The translations under genes and the position numbers were made by a program. A stretch of 64,000 nucleotides of DNA from Luteimonas vadosa (GTDB taxonomy: Bacteria > Pseudomonadota > Gammaproteobacteria > Xanthomonadales > Xanthomonadaceae): contig NZ_BAABJY010000002.1 in NCBI RefSeq assembly GCF_039543545.1, positions 372,001 through 436,000 of the forward strand, given 5' to 3'. Below are positions 42,751-51,517 of this stretch, in pieces. The notes beneath the pieces are model-generated. The model was not told where the DNA came from. It did not search any database and saw only the letters and a list, made by a program, of their open reading frames with translations. How positions within the stretch are numbered: position 1 is the stretch's first letter; each line of letters begins with the position of its first letter.

Positions 42751-43274
42751 GGGCGACCGGCAACTTCGAGGCCGCGCGCAACGTGGACCCGATGGTGGTG
42801 CTCAGCGACGCGACGCGCGCGCACATCGACCACTGGCTGTCCAAGTTCCCGCCGGACCGCAAGCGTTCGGCCGTGCTGCAGGGATTGCACGCCGCGCAGG
42901 AGCAGAACGGCGGCTGGCTGACCGACGAGCTGATCGCCGGGGTCGCCAGGTACCTCGACCTGCCGGCGGTGTGGGCGTACGAAGTGGCGACCTTCTACTC
43001 GATGTTCGAGACGAAGCAGGTCGGCCGCAACAACGTCGCCTTCTGCACCAACATCAGCTGCTGGCTCAACGGCGCCGAAGACCTGGTCGCGCACGCCGAA
43101 AAGAAGCTCGGCTGCAAGCTGGGCGAGTCCACCGCGGACGGGCGCGTCTACCTCAAGCGCGAGGAGGAATGCGTCGCCGCCTGCTGTGGCGCCCCGGTCG
43201 TCGTCATCAACGGCCACTACCACGAGAAGCTCGACGCGGCGAAGGTCGACGAGCTGCTGGACGGGCTCGAATGA
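42747..43274 (+). CDS. nuoE: NADH-quinone oxidoreductase subunit E
   Basis: 175 aa thioredoxin-like [2Fe-2S] subunit (cluster N1a). Ligands CTNISC (Cys at about 97 and 102) and CVAACCGAP (about 139 and 143), with spacing C-x4-C-x36-C-x3-C. ATFYSMFETKQVGRNNVAFC leads into the cluster site. N-terminal helical part is LQGLHAAQEQNGGWLTDELI. Overlaps nuoD and nuoF by four bases each. Confidence 0.97.
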   Translation: MRATGNFEAARNVDPMVVLSDATRAHIDHWLSKFPPDRKRSAVLQGLHAAQEQNGGWLTDELIAGVARYLDLPAVWAYEVATFYSMFETKQVGRNNVAFCTNISCWLNGAEDLVAHAEKKLGCKLGESTADGRVYLKREEECVAACCGAPVVVINGHYHEKLDAAKVDELLDGLE

Positions 43275-44620
43275 TGGGCGGCCATTCGCATTATTCCGAG
43301 GGCTACGGCCCCGTCGGCCCGGCGCCCCGTGAGCACCAGGCGGTCTACACCACGCTGCATTTCGACAAGCCGTGGTCGTACGAGAACTACCTGAAGACCG
43401 GCGGCTACAGCGCGCTGCGCAGGATCCTCGAGGAGAAGATCGCGCCCACCGACGTGATCGACATGGTCAAGCAGTCCGGCCTGCGCGGACGCGGTGGCGC
43501 GGGCTTCCCCACGGGCCTGAAGTGGAGCTTCATGCCGAAGGATTCCGGGATGCAGAAGTACATCCTGTGCAACTCCGACGAGTCCGAGCCCGGCACCGCC
43601 AAGGACCGCGACATCCTGCGCTACAACCCGCATGCGGTGATCGAGGGCATGGCCATCGCCTGCTACGCCACCGGCGCCACGGTCGGTTACAACTACCTGC
43701 GTGGCGAGTTCCACCACGAACCCTACGAGCACCTCGAGGAAGCGACCGCGGAGGCCTACAGGCATGGCTGGCTGGGGAAGGACATCCTCGGCAGCGGCAT
43801 CGACATCGACCTGTACAACGCGCTCGGCGCCGGCGCCTACATCTGCGGCGAGGAAACCGCGCTGATGGAGTCGCTGGAGGGCAAGAAGGGCCAGCCGCGC
43901 TACAAGCCCCCGTTCCCGGCCAACTTCGGCCTCTACGGCAAGCCGACGACGATCAACAACACCGAGACCTTCGCCTCGGTGCCGGCGATCATCCGCAACG
44001 GCGCGGAGTGGTTCCTCAACCTAGGCAAGCCGAACAACGGCGGGCCGAAGATCTTCTCCGTGTCCGGGCACGTGGCGAAGCCGGGCAACTACGAGGTCCG
44101 CCTCGGTACCCCGTTCGCGGAACTGCTGGAGATGGCCGGCGGCATCCGTCCCGATCGCACCATCAAGGGCGTGATTCCCGGCGGTTCGTCGATGCCGGTG
44201 CTGCCCGGCGAGACGATGATGGGCCTGACCATGGACTACGACAGCCTGCAGAAGGCGGGGTCCGGCCTGGGTTCCGGCGCGGTGATCGTGATGGACGACA
44301 CCACGTGCATGGTCCGTGCCTGCCAGCGCATCGCGCGCTTCTACTACGCCGAATCCTGCGGCCAGTGCACGCCCTGCCGCGAAGGCACCGGCTGGATGTA
44401 CCGGATGGTCAGCCGCATCGTCGACGGCCAGGCCACCCTCGACGACCTGCAGATGCTCAAGGCCGCGGCCGGCCAGATCGAGGGACACACGATCTGCGCC
44501 TTCGGCGAAGCGGCGGCGTGGCCGGTGCAGGGCTTCCTGCGCCATTTCTGGGACGAGTTCGAATACTTCATCCGCAACGGCCATTCGGTGGTCGATGCGC
44601 AGCGGAAGGCGGCGGCATGA
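43271..44620 (+). CDS. nuoF: NADH-quinone oxidoreductase subunit F
   Basis: 449 aa, NADH- and FMN-binding entry subunit. SGLRGRGGAGFPTGLKWSFMP (NADH/FMN), CNSDESEPGTAKDRDILRYNPHAVIEGMAIA, GAGAYICGEETALMESLEGKKGQPRYKPPFPA, the FMN loop TINNTETFASVPAII and the [4Fe-4S] N3 site ESCGQCTPCREGTGWM plus GHTICAFGEA. The first 25 residues, with GHSHYSEGYGPVGPAPREHQ, are a short His-rich lead specific to this lineage. ATG overlaps nuoE; stop overlaps nuoG. Confidence 0.98.
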   Translation: MMGGHSHYSEGYGPVGPAPREHQAVYTTLHFDKPWSYENYLKTGGYSALRRILEEKIAPTDVIDMVKQSGLRGRGGAGFPTGLKWSFMPKDSGMQKYILCNSDESEPGTAKDRDILRYNPHAVIEGMAIACYATGATVGYNYLRGEFHHEPYEHLEEATAEAYRHGWLGKDILGSGIDIDLYNALGAGAYICGEETALMESLEGKKGQPRYKPPFPANFGLYGKPTTINNTETFASVPAIIRNGAEWFLNLGKPNNGGPKIFSVSGHVAKPGNYEVRLGTPFAELLEMAGGIRPDRTIKGVIPGGSSMPVLPGETMMGLTMDYDSLQKAGSGLGSGAVIVMDDTTCMVRACQRIARFYYAESCGQCTPCREGTGWMYRMVSRIVDGQATLDDLQMLKAAAGQIEGHTICAFGEAAAWPVQGFLRHFWDEFEYFIRNGHSVVDAQRKAAA

Positions 44621-46878
44621 GCGCGCAACCGGTCAATCCGAACCTGCCCCCGGACCACGTGACCGTCTTCATCGACGGCGTGGAGCTCGCCGCGCCGAAG
44701 GGTTCGATGGTGATCCAGGCCGCGGACAAGGCCGGCATCCCGATCCCGAGGTTCTGCTACCACGACAAGCTCGAGGTCGCGGCGAACTGCCGCATGTGCC
44801 TGGTCGACGCCGAGATGGGCGGTCGCCCGTCGCCCAAGCCGCTGCCTGCGTGCGCGACCCCGGTGGCCGACGGCATGCAGGTGTTCACCCGCAACGACAA
44901 GGCGCTCAAGGCCCAGCGCAACGTGATGGAATTCCTGCTCATCAACCACCCGCTGGACTGCCCGATCTGCGACCAGGGCGGCGAATGCGAGTTGCAGGAT
45001 CTTTCGATGGGCTACGGTCGCTCCGTGTCGCGCTTCGCCGAGCGCAAGCGCGTGGTCGCCGACGAGGACCTGGGTCCGCTGGTCAGCACCGAGATGACCC
45101 GCTGCATACAGTGCACCCGCTGCGTGCGCTTCACCGGCGAGATCGCGGGCACCTACGAGCTGGGCGGCATGCAGCGCGGCGAGAACCTGCAGATCGGCAC
45201 CTACGACGGCAAGCCGCTGACGACCGAATTGTCGGGCAACGTCATCGACGTGTGCCCGGTGGGGGCGCTGACCAACAAGGTCTTCCGGTTCCGCGCGCGG
45301 CCCTGGGAGCTGATCGCAAAAGCGTCGCTGGGCTACCACGACGCGTTGGGCAGCAACCTGTTCCTGCACGCGCGCCGCGGCGACATCCTGCGCGCGGTTC
45401 CCCGCGACAACGAAGCGGTCAACGAGTGCTGGCTGTCCGACCGCGACCGGTATTCCAACCAGGGTCTGTTCGCCGAGGACCGCGCGACCGTTCCGCTGGT
45501 CCGGGACGGCGACGATTTCCGGGAGGCGTCCTGGGAGGAGGCCATCGGGTTGGCCGCCACCATCCTCCGCGACAACCCCGCTGACGACCTGGGCATCCTC
45601 GTCCATCCGGCGACCTCGAACGAAGAGGGGGCGTTGCTGGCGCGGCTGGCCGAAGGGCTCGGCACCGGCAACATCGACCACCGCATCGCGCAGCACGACT
45701 TCGGCGATGGCGCGTTCGCGGAAGCCTTCCCGGTGGCGATGGACGAGATCGACCATGCCGACGCCGTGGTGATCGTGGGTTCGCACCTCCGCCATGAGCT
45801 GCCGTTGCTGCACCATCGCGTGCGCCAGGCCTGGCGGCGCGGCGCGAAGGTCCATGTCGTCAACCCGGTCGACTTCGATGTCACCTTCGATGTCGCGACC
45901 AAGCGGATCGTGGCTCCGTCGAAGCTGGCGGAGGCGCTGGGCGATGCCGCGCTGCGTGACGCGCTTGGCGAGGCGAGCCGCGTCGTGGTCATCGTCGGTG
46001 CCGTGGCGGAGAACAGCGCGCATGCCTCCGCCATCCGCGCCGCGGCCAAGGACTTCGCCAAGGCCACCGGCGCGGCGCTGTGCCGCATCCCGCAGGGGGC
46101 CAATGCCGTGGGCCTCGCGCGCAATGGCGTATTGCCGGCCTCCCTCGATGCCGGTGCCATGATTGCCGAGCCCCGAGCCGGCTACGTGGTCTACGGCATC
46201 GAACCGGGCCTGGATTTCGCCGGCCAGTCCGTTGCCATGAAAGCCCTGGCGGGTGCGCAGGTGGTGGCATTCAGCCATTTCGCCTGTGCCTCGACCCGCA
46301 AGGTGGCCGACGTGATCCTGCCGATCGGCCTGCTGCCGGAGATCGACGCCACCCTGACCAACCTGGGGGGGCGCGACCAGGTCGCCGTGCCCGCAGGCAA
46401 GCTGCCGGGCGAGTCCCGTGCCGGCTGGCGCGTGTTGCGTGCGCTGGGCGGCGCGCTGGACTTGCCGGGATTCGATTTCACCGACCTGGCCGGCTTGCGT
46501 GCCTCGCTCGACGGGAGCGGGCGTACGCCGGACCCGCAACCGGGTCGCGCGACGCGGCAGGCGGATGATGGGGAGGCTTCCGGATTGGAGCTGGCCGTCT
46601 CCCCGGCCATCTATCGCGTCGACGGGGTGACCCGGCGTGCGACGGCATTGCAGGCGCATCCGCTCACGCTCGGCCCGCGCATCACCCTCCACCCCGACGA
46701 TGCCGCGACGGCAGGTGTCGAGGACGGCGCGATGGCCAAGGTCGCCAATGGCGTCGGGACCGCGGCGCTGCCGGTCGCGACCAGCGATATCGTCGCCCGG
46801 GGCGTGGCCTGGATCGAAAGCGGCTATGGCGCGACGGCTGCATTGGGCACCGGGAAGGTGAAGGTGGTGGCCGCATGA
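44617..46878 (+). CDS. nuoG: NADH-quinone oxidoreductase subunit G
   Basis: 753 aa, the largest peripheral subunit. [2Fe-2S] N1b: RFCYHDKLEVAANCRMCLVD and CATP; the His/Cys cluster: HPLDCPICDQGGECELQD; N4: TRCIQCTRCVRF with VIDVCPVGALTNK. A molybdopterin-oxidoreductase-like domain follows (residues ~230-690), reduced compared with formate dehydrogenases and with no Mo ligand motif visible. The extra N7 cluster motif of E. coli-type NuoG (908 aa) is not seen, which fits the shorter form. Overlaps nuoF and nuoH by four bases. Confidence 0.97.
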   Translation: MSAQPVNPNLPPDHVTVFIDGVELAAPKGSMVIQAADKAGIPIPRFCYHDKLEVAANCRMCLVDAEMGGRPSPKPLPACATPVADGMQVFTRNDKALKAQRNVMEFLLINHPLDCPICDQGGECELQDLSMGYGRSVSRFAERKRVVADEDLGPLVSTEMTRCIQCTRCVRFTGEIAGTYELGGMQRGENLQIGTYDGKPLTTELSGNVIDVCPVGALTNKVFRFRARPWELIAKASLGYHDALGSNLFLHARRGDILRAVPRDNEAVNECWLSDRDRYSNQGLFAEDRATVPLVRDGDDFREASWEEAIGLAATILRDNPADDLGILVHPATSNEEGALLARLAEGLGTGNIDHRIAQHDFGDGAFAEAFPVAMDEIDHADAVVIVGSHLRHELPLLHHRVRQAWRRGAKVHVVNPVDFDVTFDVATKRIVAPSKLAEALGDAALRDALGEASRVVVIVGAVAENSAHASAIRAAAKDFAKATGAALCRIPQGANAVGLARNGVLPASLDAGAMIAEPRAGYVVYGIEPGLDFAGQSVAMKALAGAQVVAFSHFACASTRKVADVILPIGLLPEIDATLTNLGGRDQVAVPAGKLPGESRAGWRVLRALGGALDLPGFDFTDLAGLRASLDGSGRTPDPQPGRATRQADDGEASGLELAVSPAIYRVDGVTRRATALQAHPLTLGPRITLHPDDAATAGVEDGAMAKVANGVGTAALPVATSDIVARGVAWIESGYGATAALGTGKVKVVAA

Positions 46879-47951
46879 CCACCGCCGAACTGTTGTCGGA
46901 TGTGTTCGGGCCGCTGCACGAGTGGCTGCTTTCGCTGGGCCCCCTGGGCGTGGTCGCGTGGATCGTGCTCAAGATCCTAGCCATCGCCGTGCCGGTGATC
47001 CTGACCGTGGCGTTCTACGTGGTCTGGGAGCGCAAGCTGATCGGCTGGATGCACGTGCGCCATGGACCGATGTACGTCGGCATGGGCATCTTCCAGGCCT
47101 TCGCCGACGTGTTCAAGTTGCTGTTCAAGGAAGTCATCCAGCCCACGAAGGCGCAGCGCGTCCTCTACGTCCTCGCCCCGCTGATCACGCTGGCGCCGGC
47201 GTTCGCGGCCTGGGCGGTGGTGCCTTTCGATGCGCAACTGGCCTTGTCGAACGCGAATGCGGGATTGCTCTACCTGCTGGCGATGACCTCGCTGGGCGTG
47301 TACGGGATCATCCTGGCGGGCTGGGCGTCCAACTCCAAGTACGCCTTCCTCGGTGCGATGCGTTCCGCCGCCCAGGTCGTCAGCTACGAGATCGCGATGG
47401 GTTTCGCGCTCGTCGGCGTCATGGTCGGCGCGGGCAGCCTCAACCTGAGCGAGATCGTCATGGCGCAGTCCGGGGACGCGGGGCTGCTGGAATGGTTCTG
47501 GCTGCCCATGCTGCCGTTGTTCGTGGTGTTCTTCGTGTCCGGCGTGGCCGAGACCAACCGCGCGCCGTTCGACGTGGTCGAGGGCGAGAGCGAGATCGTC
47601 GCCGGGCACATGGTCGAGTACTCGGGATCGGCGTTCGCGCTGTTCTTCCTGGCCGAATACGCCAACATGATCCTGGTGAGCTTCCTGACCGCGACCTTCT
47701 TCCTCGGTGGCTGGCTGAGCCCGTTCCAAGGCATGGGCATCCCGCTGTTGTCGGTCGATGGCTGGTGGTGGCTGTTCGCCAAGGTGTTCTTCTTCGCCAG
47801 CTGCTTCATCTGGTTCCGCGCGTCCTTCCCGCGCTACCGCTACGACCAGATCATGCGGCTGGGCTGGAAGGTCTTCATCCCGATCAGCATCGCCTGGATC
47901 GTGGTGACCGCGCTGCTGGCGTACCACGGCGTCTTCGAGGCGGGGCGATGA
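46875..47951 (+). CDS. nuoH: NADH-quinone oxidoreductase subunit H
   Basis: 358 aa membrane subunit linking the quinone pocket to the proton pumps, eight or nine helices. Conserved loops: YVVWERKLIGWMHVRHGPMYVGMGIFQAFADVFKLLFKE, and the quinone-site loop GVAETNRAPFDVVEGESEIVAGHMVEYSGSAFALFFLAEY. C-terminal PRYRYDQIMRLGWKVFIPISIAW. All the functional acidic residues of the family appear in place. Overlaps nuoG and nuoI by four bases. Confidence 0.98.
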   Translation: MTTAELLSDVFGPLHEWLLSLGPLGVVAWIVLKILAIAVPVILTVAFYVVWERKLIGWMHVRHGPMYVGMGIFQAFADVFKLLFKEVIQPTKAQRVLYVLAPLITLAPAFAAWAVVPFDAQLALSNANAGLLYLLAMTSLGVYGIILAGWASNSKYAFLGAMRSAAQVVSYEIAMGFALVGVMVGAGSLNLSEIVMAQSGDAGLLEWFWLPMLPLFVVFFVSGVAETNRAPFDVVEGESEIVAGHMVEYSGSAFALFFLAEYANMILVSFLTATFFLGGWLSPFQGMGIPLLSVDGWWWLFAKVFFFASCFIWFRASFPRYRYDQIMRLGWKVFIPISIAWIVVTALLAYHGVFEAGR

Positions 47952-48439
47952 TGGGCAAGGTGCTTTCCTACTTCCGGAGCCTGCTGCTGCTGGAGCTGCT
48001 CGGCGGCCTGTGGCTGACCTTGAAGTACCTCTTCCGTCCCAAGTACACGCTCATGTACCCGATGGAGAAGACCCCGCAGTCGCCGCGCTTCCGTGGGTTG
48101 CATGCGCTGCGTCGCTACCCCAATGGCGAGGAGCGCTGCATCGCCTGCAAGCTGTGCGAGGCGGTTTGCCCGGCGCTGGCGATCACCATCGATTCGGAGG
48201 AGCGTGCCGACGGCACCCGCCGGACGACGCGCTACGACATCGACCTGTTCAAGTGCATCTATTGCGGGTTCTGCGAGGAGTCCTGCCCGGTCGACTCGAT
48301 CGTCGAAACGCACATCCACGAGTACCACTTCGAGCATCGCGGCGAGAACGTGGTCGACAAGCAACAGCTGCTGGCGATCGGGGACCGGCTCGAAGCCGAG
48401 ATCGCCGAGCGCCGCGCCGCCGACGCCGCCTACAGGTAG
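47948..48439 (+). CDS. nuoI: NADH-quinone oxidoreductase subunit I
   Basis: 163 aa ferredoxin-like subunit with clusters N6a and N6b. An amphipathic N-terminal helix (LSYFRSLLLLELLGGLWLTLKYLF) docks on the membrane. The cluster motifs are CIACKLCEAVCPALAI and CIYCGFCEESCPVDSIVET, each CxxCxxCxxxCP. ATG overlaps nuoH; three bases separate it from nuoJ. Standard length. Confidence 0.98.
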   Translation: MMGKVLSYFRSLLLLELLGGLWLTLKYLFRPKYTLMYPMEKTPQSPRFRGLHALRRYPNGEERCIACKLCEAVCPALAITIDSEERADGTRRTTRYDIDLFKCIYCGFCEESCPVDSIVETHIHEYHFEHRGENVVDKQQLLAIGDRLEAEIAERRAADAAYR

Positions 48440-48442
48440 CCC

Positions 48443-49081
48443 ATGGACTTCACCCTGCTCGCATTCCTGGCCTTCGCCGTCGTGACCGTCGTCTCGGCGG
48501 GCGCGGTGATCACCGTGCGCAACCCGGTGCATGCCGCGCTGTTCCTGGTGCTGACGTTCTTCACGGTTGCCTGCACCTGGCTGATCGCGGGCGCCGAGTT
48601 CCTCGGCGTGGCGCTGATCCTGGTGTACGTCGGCGCGGTGATGGTGCTGTTCCTGTTCGTGGTGATGATGCTCGACGTCGACATCGCGCCGCTGCGCGAG
48701 GGCTACGTGCGCTACCTGCCTGTCGGCCTGGTGGTCGCGGTGGTGATGCTGCTCGAGGTGCTGGCGCTGATCGGGGTCAAGGCCCGGATGGCGACGCCGT
48801 TCGGCATCGACGCGGCCGAAGCGGAGGGCACGTCTAACACCGTCTGGCTGGCGCGACGCCTGTTCACCGACTTCCTGCTGCCGTTCGAGGTCGCGGCGCT
48901 GATCCTGACGGTGGCGGTCGTGGCCGCGGTGATGCTGACGCTGCGTCGCCGCGAAGGCACCAAGCACCAGAACCCGGGGGACCAGTCGCGGGTCCGGGCA
49001 GCCGACCGCTTCCGGATGGTGAAGATGGACGCCGTCAAACCCCCTGAAGCGCAAGACGACGGCGCGGGGGAGGTGAAGTGA
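48443..49081 (+). CDS. nuoJ: NADH-quinone oxidoreductase subunit J
   Basis: 212 aa with five membrane helices; FAVVTVVSAGAVITVRNPVHAALFLVLTFFTVACTWLIAGAEFLGVALILVYVGAVMVLFLFVVMML is the hallmark core, including the pi-bulge helix with LILVYVGAVMVLF. The C-terminal ~50 residues are charged and cytoplasmic (RRREGTKHQNPGDQSRVRAADRF...). The TGA overlaps the nuoK ATG by one base. Confidence 0.96.
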   Translation: MDFTLLAFLAFAVVTVVSAGAVITVRNPVHAALFLVLTFFTVACTWLIAGAEFLGVALILVYVGAVMVLFLFVVMMLDVDIAPLREGYVRYLPVGLVVAVVMLLEVLALIGVKARMATPFGIDAAEAEGTSNTVWLARRLFTDFLLPFEVAALILTVAVVAAVMLTLRRREGTKHQNPGDQSRVRAADRFRMVKMDAVKPPEAQDDGAGEVK

Positions 49082-49404
49082 TGGACCTGCTCTCGCAAGG
49101 CCTCTCGCTGGGGCACTACCTCGCGCTCGGTGCCGCGCTGTTCTGCATCAGCGTGGCCGGCATCTTCCTCAACCGGAAGAACGTGATCATCCTGCTGATG
49201 TCGATCGAGCTGATGCTGCTCGCGGTCAACATCAACTTCGTCGCCTTCTCGCGTGAGTTCGGCGACGCCGCGGGGCAGATCTTCGTGTTCTTCATCCTCA
49301 CCGTGGCCGCGGCAGAGGCCGCGATCGGCCTGGCCATCCTGGTCACCCTGTTCCGCAACCGGCGCACGATCAACGTCGCCGAGATCGACTCGCTCAAAGG
49401 CTGA
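49081..49404 (+). CDS. nuoK: NADH-quinone oxidoreductase subunit K
   Basis: 107 aa, three membrane helices. LSLGHYLALGAALFCISVAGIFLNRKNVIILLMSIELMLLAVNINFVAF carries the conserved Glu in SIELMLLAVN; the second acidic site is in TVAAAEAAIGLAILV. GGGGGAGG lies just before the ATG at 49081, with a GTG three bases earlier as an alternative. MrpC/NuoK-type subunit; complete. Confidence 0.97.
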   Translation: MDLLSQGLSLGHYLALGAALFCISVAGIFLNRKNVIILLMSIELMLLAVNINFVAFSREFGDAAGQIFVFFILTVAAAEAAIGLAILVTLFRNRRTINVAEIDSLKG

Positions 49405-49407
49405 CCG

Positions 49408-51516
49408 ATGCCCGGCATGGAATTCGCCATCTCCAAGTCCGTCCTGCTGGCCATCGTGCTGGCACCGCTGCTTGGCGCCGTGGTCGCGGGCCTGTTCGGC
49501 AGGAAAATCGGCCGCGTCGGCGCCCATTCGGTGACGATCCTCGGCGTGGCCGCCAGCTGCGCGTTGTCCTGCTACGTGTTGTGGCAGCTGGTGGGGCAGG
49601 GGGCGGCGCCGTTCAACGAGAACATCTACACGTTCTTCCAGGTCGGCGCCTACGACGCGCACGTCGGCTTCATGGTCGACAAGCTGACCGCGATGATGAT
49701 GGTGGTGGTCACCTTCGTCTCGTTGCTGGTGCACGTCTACACCATCGGTTACATGGCCGACGACCCCGGTTACCAGCGGTTCTTCAGCTACATCAGCCTG
49801 TTCACGTTCTCGATGCTGATGCTGGTGATGAGCAACAACTTCCTGCAGCTGTTCTTCGGCTGGGAAGCGGTAGGCCTGGTGTCCTACCTGTTGATCGGCT
49901 TCTGGTTCAAGCGGCCGAGCGCCATCTTCGCCAACCTCAAGGCCTTCCTGGTCAACCGCGTCGGCGACTTCGGGTTCCTGCTGGGCATCGCCGGCGTGCT
50001 GTACTGGTTCGGGACCCTGGACTACGCCACCGTGTTCGCCAATGCCGGCGACAAGATCGGCGGCGGGCAGGTGGTGCAGATCCTGGCCGGCCAGGAATGG
50101 TCGGTGGCGACGCTGATCTGCATCTGCCTGTTCATCGGCGCGATGGGCAAGTCGGCCCAGGTTCCGCTGCACGTGTGGCTTCCCGACTCGATGGAAGGCC
50201 CAACGCCGATCTCGGCCTTGATCCACGCCGCGACCATGGTCACCGCCGGCATCTTCATGGTGGCGCGCATGTCGCCGCTGTTCGAGCTGTCGGAAACGGC
50301 GTTGCAGTTCGTGCTGTTCATCGGCGCCACCACGGCCTTCTTTACCGGCCTCATCGGCATCGTGCAGAACGACATCAAGCGCGTCGTGGCCTATTCAACG
50401 CTGTCCCAACTCGGCTACATGACCGTTGCGCTGGGCGTATCGGCCTACTCGGCGGCCGTCTTCCACCTGATGACGCATGCGTTCTTCAAGGCGCTGCTGT
50501 TCCTGGCGGCAGGGTCGGTGATCATCGGCATGCACCACGAGCAGGACATGCGCCGCATGGGCGGGCTGCGCAAGTACATGCCGATCACGTTCTGGACGTC
50601 GCTGGTCGGCACGCTGGCCCTGGTCGGGACGCCATTCTTCAGCGGCTTCTACTCCAAGGACACCATCATCGAGGCCGCGCACCATGCCGCCGAGGGTGGC
50701 GGGTGGGTGGGCCAGTACGGCTACTGGGCGGTGCTGCTGGGTGCGTTCGTCACCGCTTTCTACAGCTTCCGCCTGCTGTACATGACCTTCTTCGGCGAGG
50801 AGCGGTTCCGGGACACGCATGCCGGGCATGAGGACGTGCATGGCGCGCCGGCCGATGCCGTCGCCCAGGCGCACCACGTCGACGACCACGGCCACCACGG
50901 CCCTGTCGAGCCGCATGAGTCGCCCTGGGTCGTGACCTTGCCGTTGATCCTGCTCGCGATCCCGTCGATCGCCATCGGTTTCTTCACCGTCGGGCCGATG
51001 CTGTTCGCCACCGACTGGACCGGCCACCACGAACAGTTGCCGTTCTTCCTGGGCGCGATCGATGTCGCCGCCGCGCGCGACAGCGTGATGCAGGTCGGCG
51101 AGGCGGTCTGGCACGGTCCGGTGGCGTTCGCCCTGCACGGCTTCCAGGCGCCCGCCTTCTGGCTGGCCTTCGCCGGCTTTGCGTTGGCAACGGTCATGTA
51201 TTGGTGGAAGCCCGGGTTGCCGGCGAAAGCCGCGCGCATCCTGGCGTTGCCGCGCAAGGTGCTGGAGAACAAGTACTGGGCCGACGACCTGTGGATCGGA
51301 GGCCTCGCCGGCGGCGGCATGCTGCTCGCCCGAGGGTCGCGGCAGGTCGACAGCCATTTGATCGACGGCGTCGCGGTCAACGGCAGTGCTCGCCTGGTCG
51401 AGCTGTTCTCCGGCGTGCTGCGGCGCCTGCAGACCGGCCACCTCTACCACTACGCCTTCGCCATGATCCTTGGCCTGATCGCGCTGCTAGCCGTCCTCAT
51501 CCGCTACTGGACCTGA
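49408..51516 (+). CDS. nuoL: NADH-quinone oxidoreductase subunit L
   Basis: 702 aa, about 16 helices, the distal antiporter-like pump. FFGWEAVGLVSYLLIGFWF, GKSAQVPLHVWLPDSMEGPTPISALIHAATMVTAGIFMVAR and DIKRVVAYSTLSQLGYM are the classic motifs with pump lysines. Between helices ~13 and 14 a His-rich cytoplasmic/periplasmic loop (residues ~470-510, with HAGHEDVHGAP and AHHVDDHGHHGPVEPHE) is inserted. The C-terminus ends with a long lateral helix and the last anchor helix (YHYAFAMILGLIALLAVLI). Confidence 0.97.
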   Translation: MPGMEFAISKSVLLAIVLAPLLGAVVAGLFGRKIGRVGAHSVTILGVAASCALSCYVLWQLVGQGAAPFNENIYTFFQVGAYDAHVGFMVDKLTAMMMVVVTFVSLLVHVYTIGYMADDPGYQRFFSYISLFTFSMLMLVMSNNFLQLFFGWEAVGLVSYLLIGFWFKRPSAIFANLKAFLVNRVGDFGFLLGIAGVLYWFGTLDYATVFANAGDKIGGGQVVQILAGQEWSVATLICICLFIGAMGKSAQVPLHVWLPDSMEGPTPISALIHAATMVTAGIFMVARMSPLFELSETALQFVLFIGATTAFFTGLIGIVQNDIKRVVAYSTLSQLGYMTVALGVSAYSAAVFHLMTHAFFKALLFLAAGSVIIGMHHEQDMRRMGGLRKYMPITFWTSLVGTLALVGTPFFSGFYSKDTIIEAAHHAAEGGGWVGQYGYWAVLLGAFVTAFYSFRLLYMTFFGEERFRDTHAGHEDVHGAPADAVAQAHHVDDHGHHGPVEPHESPWVVTLPLILLAIPSIAIGFFTVGPMLFATDWTGHHEQLPFFLGAIDVAAARDSVMQVGEAVWHGPVAFALHGFQAPAFWLAFAGFALATVMYWWKPGLPAKAARILALPRKVLENKYWADDLWIGGLAGGGMLLARGSRQVDSHLIDGVAVNGSARLVELFSGVLRRLQTGHLYHYAFAMILGLIALLAVLIRYWT

Positions 51517-51517
51517 C

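Noticed and set aside
44344..46692. 782-codon minus-strand frame over nuoG
   Set aside because: Antisense to nuoG; no recognisable domain.
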